From Caulobacter vibrioides (GTDB lineage Bacteria > Pseudomonadota > Alphaproteobacteria > Caulobacterales > Caulobacteraceae), in the NCBI GenBank assembly GCA_001449105.1, contig LNIY01000100.1, forward strand, positions 1-38,018: DNA of 38,018 nucleotides, read 5' to 3'. The first letter of the stretch is position 1. The number at the start of each line of letters is the position of its first letter. The position numbers and the translations under genes are program-made. Below, piece by piece: positions 29,452-38,018 of this stretch. The notes under the pieces were generated by a model that worked only from the letters and a program-made list of their open reading frames with translations, ran no database searches and was not told the origin of the DNA.

Positions 29452-30792
29452 CTACCCCTCGCCCGCCGGCGGCCAGACGCTGGCGCTGACGCCGCCGCCG
29501 TCGCGGTTGGCGATCTGGAGGCGGCCGCCGAAGCGCTTGAGGAGGCGCTCGGCGGTGGGGATGCCCAGGCCAAAGCCGCCGGTGTCGCGGGCGCGGGCGG
29601 CGTCGCCGCGGAAGAAGGGTTCGTAGATGCGGGCCAGCACCTCGTCGGTGAGGCCCGGCCCCTGGTCGAGCACCTCGATGCGCGGGCCGCCCTCGCCCCC
29701 TTCGGCGTCGTCGACGACGAGGCGCACCTTGGCCTTGCCGCCGAAGCGCACGGCGTTGTCGACGAGGCGGATCAGGGCCTGCTCCAGCGGGTCGCGGTGG
29801 GTGCTGACGGTCAGGGACTTGGGGCCCTCGTAGCGGGCGAGCTTGGGCCAGCGGGCGATGACGGCGCGGATCAGGGCGGGCAGGTCGACGGGCTCGGCGG
29901 TGCTGGCCGCGTGCTGGGCGCGCAGCCAGGCCGACAGCGAGCGCAGCATCTCCTCCAGCTCGTCGACATTGCCGCCGACCATGGCCCGGATATCCTCGGG
30001 CTCGACATAGTCCGAGGCCAGCTTCAGGCGAGCCAGGGGCGTGCGCAGGTCGTGGCTGAGCGCCTCCATGGCCCGGGCCTGGTCCTCGATCAGGCCGGTG
30101 ATGCGCTGCTGCATGTCGTTGAAGGCGCGGCCCAGCTCGGCCAGGTCCGGCGGCCCCTCGACGGCGACCGGCTGGGGCGGGCCCTCGCCCACCCGGCCGG
30201 CGGCCTCGGCCAGGCGCCGCAGCGGCTCGCCCAGCTGGCGCAGGACGTAGGCGCCCAGCGCCACGCAGGCCAGGGAGAAGGCCAGGGTGGTGGCCACCGC
30301 CCGCAGGGCGATCGGCCAGGGACGCGGGAAATGGCGCGAGCGGAACGACAGCCAGCGGCCGTCCGAAAGGCCCATGGCCCCGACGAGGTCGCGGCCGCCG
30401 TCCGACTGGTTTTCCGACCACAGCCGCAGCGGCCGCTTGGCGAGCCCCGGCTCCCACTGGCGGACATAGCGGACGATGGCGTCGGCCTCGCCGGTCTCGG
30501 CCCGGGCCCGCGAGGGGGTCTCCGGCGGGGCGGCGACGATCTCGGCCTCAAGGTAGCGGGAGGTCATCACCTGGTCGAGGTCGGCCTGGGCCAGGCGGCT
30601 GACGCGGTCGCCCACCACCAGCAGCTCGGCGATGCGGCGGGCGTGGTCCTCGCGCAGGGTCTGGCGGTCGATCGCCTGGTAGAAGGCGACGCTGGCCGCC
30701 AGCTGCACGAACACGATCGCCGCCACCACGAGGATGGAGCGACCGATCAGGCCCCGGGGCCGCTGTAGGATGTCTCGCACCTTCGAAGCCAT
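29452..30792 (-). CDS. EnvZ-type sensor histidine kinase, orphan
   Basis: A 446-residue membrane kinase. Transmembrane helices at about 19-40 and 165-184 flank a periplasmic domain of about 120 residues. A HAMP segment follows, then a HisKA domain with the phosphorylated H247 in ALSHDLRTPL, and an ATPase domain with LVDNAVRFG, DQGPGL and GGFGLGIP. The size and order are those of EnvZ-like kinases. No response-regulator gene is adjacent on either side, although such kinases usually follow one. The 3' side lies about 190 bases from the AT-richer methylase island. ATG 30792 is preferred over the TTG two codons upstream. The signal is unknown. Confidence 0.92.
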   Translation of the reverse strand: MASKVRDILQRPRGLIGRSILVVAAIVFVQLAASVAFYQAIDRQTLREDHARRIAELLVVGDRVSRLAQADLDQVMTSRYLEAEIVAAPPETPSRARAETGEADAIVRYVRQWEPGLAKRPLRLWSENQSDGGRDLVGAMGLSDGRWLSFRSRHFPRPWPIALRAVATTLAFSLACVALGAYVLRQLGEPLRRLAEAAGRVGEGPPQPVAVEGPPDLAELGRAFNDMQQRITGLIEDQARAMEALSHDLRTPLARLKLASDYVEPEDIRAMVGGNVDELEEMLRSLSAWLRAQHAASTAEPVDLPALIRAVIARWPKLARYEGPKSLTVSTHRDPLEQALIRLVDNAVRFGGKAKVRLVVDDAEGGEGGPRIEVLDQGPGLTDEVLARIYEPFFRGDAARARDTGGFGLGIPTAERLLKRFGGRLQIANRDGGGVSASVWPPAGEG

Positions 30793-31027
30793 GGCCAAGG
30801 CTTACACAGGCCAGCGCCCGGGGGCCACTACAGGTTGACGCCGTCCGTCACCGGACGATCGCCGACACTCGTCGAACTGGCGTGACATGTCGTCGAAATC
30901 TCATTTTGAGAACACTGGCGTCGACGATACGTATTGGTACGTAGTAACCACGGCGGTTGTTTCGACAGTTTTGTCACGACCGATTAACGCTCATCCAGCA
31001 TCCTGCCCGCGAAATCCGGAGGCGGGC

Positions 31028-32629
31028 GTGCGTTTGATCCAGTTCGACAGTATTGAGGCCCAGCGCCGCGTCGGCGGCCAGCTGGTGATCGGCTGCGTGG
31101 CGGCCAGCGCCGTGGTGGTTCCGGTCGCGTGCCTGCTGGCCGGCGCGCCGCTGCTGGTTCCGGCGGCCGGCTCGATCGCCCTGGCGGTGCTGGTGCTGGC
31201 CGCCTACGGCCTGTGGCGCGACCGCCTGGCCCAGCAGCTGTGCACGGCCCTGGCCCTGGTCGGCCAGGTCGCGCTGTTCGTGCTGGCCTTCCGGGGCCAT
31301 CCCTTGCAGGACGAGGCCCGCCTGGCCTTCCTGGCGGCCCTGGCCCTGCTGGTGGCCTATGGCGACTGGCGCGTGGTGGCGACCGGCGCGGCCGCCGTCA
31401 TCGGCGTCGACCTCGTCGCCGCCGGCGTCTTTCCGCACCGGCTGGCGGCCGACGAGAGCCTGCTGGCCCTTTTCCTGCGCGCGGCCATGACCGTCACCAC
31501 CGCCTGGTCGCTGATCTGGCTGACGGCCGGGGTCTCGCGCCTGTTCGTCACCGTCAGCGCCCGCACCCAGGCCTCCGAGCGCGCCGCCCGCGCCGCCGAC
31601 GAGGCCAACGCCGCGGCCCTGGCCGAGCGCGCCGCCGCCGACCGCGCCAACGCCGAGCGCGCCCGGCTGAAGGCGGCCATGGAGGCCGAGCAGACGCAGG
31701 TGGTCGAACACCTGGCCCACGCCCTGCGCCAGCTGGCCGGGGGCGACCTGACCTCGCGCCTGGAGACCCGCTTTTCCGCCCAGTACGAGCCGCTGCGCCA
31801 GGACTTCAACGACGCCGTGGCCAAGCTGCGCGCGGCCCTGGGCGAGATCAGCGGCAACGCCGCCAGCATGAGCGCCGGCGTGGCCGAGATGAGCCGCGCC
31901 TCCGACGAGCTGGCCAACCGCACCGAGGACCAGGCCGCCAGCCTGGTGGAGACCTCCACGGCGCTGAGCCAGATCACCACCACCGTCCACGAGACCGCCG
32001 ACAACGCCCGCAAGGCCAACGCCGCCGCCGCCCGCGCCCGCGAGGAGGCCGAGCGCTCCGACCCGGTGGTGACCGAGGCGGTCGAGGCCATGACCCTGAT
32101 CGAGACCTCGTCGGGCCAGATCGGCCAGATCATCGGGGTGATCGACGAGATCGCCTTCCAGACCAACCTGCTGGCGCTGAACGCCGGGGTCGAGGCGGCG
32201 CGAGCGGGCGATGCGGGCAAGGGCTTCGCCGTCGTCGCCCAGGAAGTGCGGGCCCTGGCCCAGCGCAGCGCCGACGCCGCCCGCGAGATCAAGAGCCTGG
32301 TGGCCGTCTCGGGCGACCAGGTCGCCGCCGGGGTGGAGCGCGTGGGCAAGACCCGGCAGGCTCTTCAGCGCATCGTCGCCCGCGTGGCCGAGATCGACGT
32401 CCAGATCGACGCCATCGCCCGCTCGGCCGCCGACCAGGCCTCGAACCTGGGCGAGGTCAACACCACCATGGGCGCGATGGACCGCGTGGTGCAGCAGAAC
32501 GCGGCCATGGTCCAGGAGAGCACGGCGGCCGCCCACGCCCTGAAGAGCGAAGCCGCCGAGCTGGCCGACCGCATCGGCCTGTTCCGCACCCGCGAGGACC
32601 GCGCCCCATCCAGCCAGTGGGCCGCCTGA
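31028..32629 (+). CDS. Methyl-accepting chemotaxis protein without a periplasmic domain
   Basis: A 533-residue chemoreceptor. The start is GTG 31028, with GGAGG five bases upstream; longer reading to the left lacks such a site. Residues 15-195 contain about six hydrophobic helices with very short loops, so no periplasmic ligand-binding domain is present. An Ala/Glu/Arg-rich coiled coil and a HAMP-like segment (HLAHALRQLAGGDLTSRLE) follow, then the signalling domain with the conserved hairpin EIAFQTNLLALNAGVEAARA, then KGFAVVAQEVRALAQRSA. It ends without a CheR-binding pentapeptide. Its stop overlaps the start of the next small gene (TGATG). It is divergent from the kinase gene. Confidence 0.92.
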   Translation: MRLIQFDSIEAQRRVGGQLVIGCVAASAVVVPVACLLAGAPLLVPAAGSIALAVLVLAAYGLWRDRLAQQLCTALALVGQVALFVLAFRGHPLQDEARLAFLAALALLVAYGDWRVVATGAAAVIGVDLVAAGVFPHRLAADESLLALFLRAAMTVTTAWSLIWLTAGVSRLFVTVSARTQASERAARAADEANAAALAERAAADRANAERARLKAAMEAEQTQVVEHLAHALRQLAGGDLTSRLETRFSAQYEPLRQDFNDAVAKLRAALGEISGNAASMSAGVAEMSRASDELANRTEDQAASLVETSTALSQITTTVHETADNARKANAAAARAREEAERSDPVVTEAVEAMTLIETSSGQIGQIIGVIDEIAFQTNLLALNAGVEAARAGDAGKGFAVVAQEVRALAQRSADAAREIKSLVAVSGDQVAAGVERVGKTRQALQRIVARVAEIDVQIDAIARSAADQASNLGEVNTTMGAMDRVVQQNAAMVQESTAAAHALKSEAAELADRIGLFRTREDRAPSSQWAA

Positions 32630-32898
32630 TGCGGGCGGAGGTCGCCGACTTCACCCCCACCGACCTGATTAAGCTGTTCGCGGCGACGTACCTGCCGCTG
32701 TGCGACCGGCTGGAGACCGCCGGCGTGCTCGACCGCGCCGCCCTGGCCGACGCCATGGGCCTGTACGTGGCCCCGGGCGAAGAGACCGCCAGCGCGGCCA
32801 TGGTCGAGGCCTTGCAGATCGTGCTGCGCCGGCCAAGACCCCAGCCGAGCCCGAAGCGCGAGCCGGCGCTGCGGGTGATCGCGGGCGGGCTGGGTTAG
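32629..32898 (+). CDS. Small hypothetical protein coupled to the chemoreceptor
   Basis: An 89-residue protein that I do not recognise. The ATG overlaps the chemoreceptor stop by one base (TGATG), so translation is probably coupled. It is mostly helical in the first 65 residues (FTPTDLIKLFAATYLPLCDR, then AALADAMG), with a basic Pro/Arg-rich tail (RRPRPQPSPKREP). No signal peptide or membrane segment is seen. Codon bias is the same as in its neighbours. The position suggests an accessory to the receptor, but that is inference. A family C repeat follows eight bases after the stop. Confidence 0.65.
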   Translation: MRAEVADFTPTDLIKLFAATYLPLCDRLETAGVLDRAALADAMGLYVAPGEETASAAMVEALQIVLRRPRPQPSPKREPALRVIAGGLG

Positions 32899-32905
32899 CC
32901 GCATG

Positions 32906-35829
<2,924 letters not shown>

Positions 35830-35905
35830 GGCGGGCTCCTGGCTGCGGCGAACGCGGAGCCCCCGACGCCTTCGCACGCCGAGCAAGATAGGCCTGGCCC
35901 ATTCC

Positions 35906-35928
35906 GGCGATTAGACGCGATAATCGCC
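35906..35928. promoter_or_regulatory. Predicted LysR binding site
   Basis: GGCGATTA-GACGCGA-TAATCGCC is a perfect 8-bp inverted repeat with a 7-base spacer and a central ATTA-N7-TAAT. This suits a LysR-type recognition site. It lies between the divergent LysR and flavodoxin genes, 25 bases before the LysR ATG. Confidence 0.7.
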
Positions 35929-35953
35929 ATGTGGTTTTTAGTGGAACTTACGA

Positions 35954-36847
35954 ATGGTCCAGCGCCTCGACGACCTCGCCGCCTTCGCCCTGGTGGCCAG
36001 GGAGCGCAGCTTCACCCGGGCGGGCGCCAAGCTGGGCGTCTCGGCCTCGGCGCTGAGCCAGACGATCAAGGGCCTGGAGGCGCGGCTGGGCCTGCGCCTC
36101 CTGGCCCGCACCACCCGCAGCGTCGCGGCCACCGAGGCGGGCGAGCGCCTGCTGGCGACCCTGGCGCCGCGGCTGGAGGAGATCGAGCAGGCCCTGGCCG
36201 CCCTCAGCGACCTGCGCGAGCGGCCGGCGGGCACGATCCGCATCACCGCCGGCGAGCACGCCGCCCAGACCATCCTGCAGCCGGGCCTGGCCAGGCTGCT
36301 GCCCGACTATCCCGACATCCGGGTCGAGGTGATCGTCGACTACGGCCTGGTGGACATCGTCGCCGAAGGCTTCGACGCCGGGGTGCGGCTGGGCGAGCAG
36401 GTGGCCAAGGACATGATCGCCCTGCGCATCGGCCCCGACATGCGCATGGCCGTGGTCGGCTCGCCGGCCTATTTCGCCGGCCGCCCGCGCCCGCAGGCGC
36501 CCCAGGACCTGACCGAGCACAACTGCATCAACATGCGCCTGCCCACCTATGGCGGCCTGTTTGCCTGGGAGTTCGAGAAGGACGGCCGCGAGGTGAAGGT
36601 GCGGGTCGACGGCCAGCTGGTGGTCAACACCATCCGCCAGCGGCTGGACGGCGCGCTGCAGGGGCTGGGCCTGGCCTACATGCCGCAGGACGTCGCCGAG
36701 CCGCAGCTGGCCAGCGGCGATCTGGTGCGGGTGCTGGAGGACTGGTGCGTGCCGTTTTCCGGCTACCACCTCTATTACCCGAGCCGCCGCCACGGCTCGC
36801 CGGCCTTCTCGCTGCTGACCGAGGCCCTTCGCTGGCGGGGCGGCTGA
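35954..36847 (+). CDS. LysR-family transcriptional regulator
   Basis: A 297-residue regulator. Residues 1-62 form the winged helix (FALVARERSFTRAGAKLGVS, then ALSQTIKGLEARLGLRLLART). The ligand-binding domain begins near residue 93 (GTIRITAGEHA) with two alpha/beta lobes. The pattern PAYFAGRPRPQAPQDLTEHNCINMR is of the CrgA/YafC-like branch, which often controls divergent aldo/keto reductase or flavodoxin genes. A perfect palindrome in the shared promoter fits autoregulation and control of the divergent operon. The effector is unknown. Confidence 0.93.
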   Translation: MVQRLDDLAAFALVARERSFTRAGAKLGVSASALSQTIKGLEARLGLRLLARTTRSVAATEAGERLLATLAPRLEEIEQALAALSDLRERPAGTIRITAGEHAAQTILQPGLARLLPDYPDIRVEVIVDYGLVDIVAEGFDAGVRLGEQVAKDMIALRIGPDMRMAVVGSPAYFAGRPRPQAPQDLTEHNCINMRLPTYGGLFAWEFEKDGREVKVRVDGQLVVNTIRQRLDGALQGLGLAYMPQDVAEPQLASGDLVRVLEDWCVPFSGYHLYYPSRRHGSPAFSLLTEALRWRGG

Positions 36848-36887
36848 ACTTGCGGAGCCGCCGCCGGCCCATCCTCACCTGGGTTGG

Positions 36888-36981
36888 ATCGACATTCAGC
36901 AATTTGGGTCGCTTCTCACCGAGTTTCCCCGCGAAGGCGGGGAAGAACGGATCGAGGGGACGGCCGTCGATGAATGTCGAT
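36888..36981. repeat. MITE-like element with family A hairpin, short form
   Basis: The 94-base element is bounded by perfect 10-bp inverted repeats ATCGACATTC and GAATGTCGAT. It carries a single hairpin CCCCGCGAAGGCGGGG at 36927-36942. Both flanks align with the long form at 24233-24399, which has a second hairpin arm. It occupies the gap between the LysR and arr genes. Confidence 0.88.
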
Positions 36982-37070
36982 ACGGATCTAGGCCCGAAAA
37001 ACTCGCGTTCAAGAATTGGCGGGCGGCGAAATATGCGCAGTCTGCGGGGTCTTCTCTGGCGGAGGCGACC

Positions 37071-37466
37071 ATGACCACGACCTATTATCACGGCACGAAG
37101 GCGGACCTGGCGATCGGCGACCTGATCGAGGCCGGCCGGGTCTCGAACTACGGATCGCGCAAGGCGGCCGTGTTCGTCTATTTCAGCGCCACGCTGGACG
37201 CGGCGACCTGGGGCGCGGAACTGGCGCAGGGCGAGGAGCGCGGGCGGATCTACGTGGTCGAGCCGACCGGCCCGTTCGAGGACGACCCCAACGTCACCGA
37301 CAAGAAGTTCCCCGGCAATCCGACGAAGTCGTACCGCACGCGGGCGCCGCTGCGCGTCGTCGGCGAGATCGAAGGCTGGACCGGCCATGCGCCCGAGCAG
37401 CTGGCGGCCATGCGCGAGCACCTGGAGGCGTTGAAGCGCCAGGGGATCGAGGCGATCGAGGACTAG
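37071..37466 (+). CDS. arr: Rifamycin ADP-ribosyltransferase (Arr)
   Basis: A 131-residue enzyme that matches the Arr family along its length. The signature segments are YYHGTKADL (H7), VYFSATLDAATWGAEL (Y37), YVVEPTGPFEDDPNVTDKKF (D71/D72 region) and GNPTKSYRTR. These give the H-Y-D set used to bind NAD and transfer ADP-ribose to the C23 hydroxyl of rifampicin, which inactivates the drug. The catalytic positions appear intact. The gene sits alone between two intergenic repeats, with host-like GC, so it looks resident rather than cassette-borne. An endogenous substrate is possible. Confidence 0.93.
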   Translation: MTTTYYHGTKADLAIGDLIEAGRVSNYGSRKAAVFVYFSATLDAATWGAELAQGEERGRIYVVEPTGPFEDDPNVTDKKFPGNPTKSYRTRAPLRVVGEIEGWTGHAPEQLAAMREHLEALKRQGIEAIED

Positions 37467-37505
37467 CCTTCCAAGGCGTATCGGCATCCAGGGTTCGAGA
37501 CGAAA

Positions 37506-37591
37506 CCTCGTCCTTCGACAGGCTCAGGATGAGGTTTTCCACCGCTCGGCCCTTGAATGATCCTCATCCTGAGCCTGTCGAAGGACGAGGA
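37506..37591. repeat. Intergenic inverted repeat, family B copy 3
   Basis: The arms CCTCGTCCTTCGACAGG-CTCAGGATGAGG and CCTCATCCTGAG-CCTGTCGAAGGACGAGG flank a 25-base spacer. The left flank GGTTCGAG is shared with the copy at 24416, but the right terminal repeat is missing. It lies 39 bases past the arr stop and may act as its terminator. Confidence 0.87.
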
Positions 37592-37613
37592 TCACGCACC
37601 GAGCATGAGCCCC

Positions 37614-38018
37614 CTACCCTCGCTCGGCCTCGCCCAGCACCTTGCACAGGGCCGCGGCCAGGATCTCCCAGGGCTCGCCGGGCTCGGGGTCGAGGCGGGC
37701 GCGGATGTCGCGGGCCAGGGCCGCCGGATCGCCGCCAGGCTGGTCAGGTTGGCGCTGTTGGCAGACATGGCCTCGGCGATGTCGGGGCGTTCGGGGATCA
37801 CCGCCACCACCCCGCCGCCGGGCGCGCGCAGCGTGAAGCCGCCGCGCTGCAGCGTCAGCAGGTGGCGGCGGGTGGTCTCGATCGGCAGGGCGAGGAGCGC
37901 GGGCGGTGTCGAGCCGCGCGGTCCGCGCGCTGATCCGGATCGGCGCGATGCCGGTCAGCACGGCGGCGCACTGGCCCAGCGGCAGACCCTGGGCGCGGGC
38001 GTCGAAGAAGGTCTGGAT
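37614..38018 (-). pseudogene. Winged-helix-like protein with two frame changes, cut by window end
   Basis: The 5' part lies outside the window. Read on the minus strand, sensible protein appears in pieces: FFDARAQGLPLGQCAAVLTG in one frame, then LALPIETTRRHLLTLQRGGF and VVAVIPERPDIAEAMSANSA in another, then DPAALARDIRARLDPEPGEP back in the first frame to a TAG at 37614. The middle piece resembles a winged-helix recognition helix and wing. Two compensating single-base changes, near 37890-37960 and 37715-37740, would explain it. This may be a decayed gene or local sequence error. The family is not recognised with confidence. Confidence 0.5.

Noticed and set aside
31129..32898. 589-codon frame overlapping the chemoreceptor
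   Set aside because: It is rich in Gly, Arg and Pro except for its last 89 codons, which are reported as a separate small gene. The rest is a shadow frame.

Overview
The window is high-GC DNA from an alphaproteobacterium, most likely Caulobacter or a close Caulobacteraceae relative. The clues are very strong GC bias at third codon positions, a TonB-dependent receptor of the Xanthomonas/Caulobacter type, an Arr ADP-ribosyltransferase, and dense families of GC-rich intergenic inverted repeats. There are no rRNA or tRNA genes, no CRISPR array, and no transposase or integrase.

Layout. 1-2.8 kb holds an ABC-F ATPase (Uup) and an outer-membrane beta-barrel protein with a clear terminator. 2.9-4.1 kb is an AT-richer two-gene cassette whose second gene looks like a PD-(D/E)XK nuclease. 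4.2-5.3 kb holds a membrane-anchored SNase-like protein and an exported DUF5991-like protein. 5.5-16.6 kb is a polysaccharide utilisation region that best fits alginate oligomers: a FadR-type regulator, a frameshifted TonB receptor, a CE12-type esterase, an SDR reductase, an ExuT-like transporter and a PL17-type lyase. Lyase, transporter and reductase form a tight operon. A shared CAACTGGT-type motif lies upstream of the receptor, the lyase operon and the regulator gene. An exported EreA/ChaN-like protein sits inside this region.

16.8-25.9 kb holds a MarR-GNAT fusion, a periplasmic GH2 beta-galactosidase, an S33-type hydrolase divergent from a 7-TM LytTR regulator (three repeats between them), and a TetR regulator divergent from an SDR (strong palindromes between them).

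26.1-29.3 kb is a second AT-richer island: a D12-class adenine methyltransferase overlapping a 760-residue protein with a nuclease-like N-terminus, a DGQHR motif and a HEPN-like C-terminus. It is the best candidate for an undescribed defence system. It abuts an orphan histidine kinase.

29.4-38 kb holds the kinase, a chemoreceptor coupled to a small unknown gene, two tandem aldo/keto reductases with a flavodoxin (two of the three proteins with export signals) divergent from a LysR regulator, an arr gene, and a broken winged-helix-like gene at the window end.

The three gene-free stretches over 300 bases (9406-9780, 16475-16820, 24228-24558) contain predicted operators and/or inverted repeats. 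At least four repeat families lie between genes, mostly at gene 3' ends. Two of them share terminal inverted repeats with the core CGACATTC.
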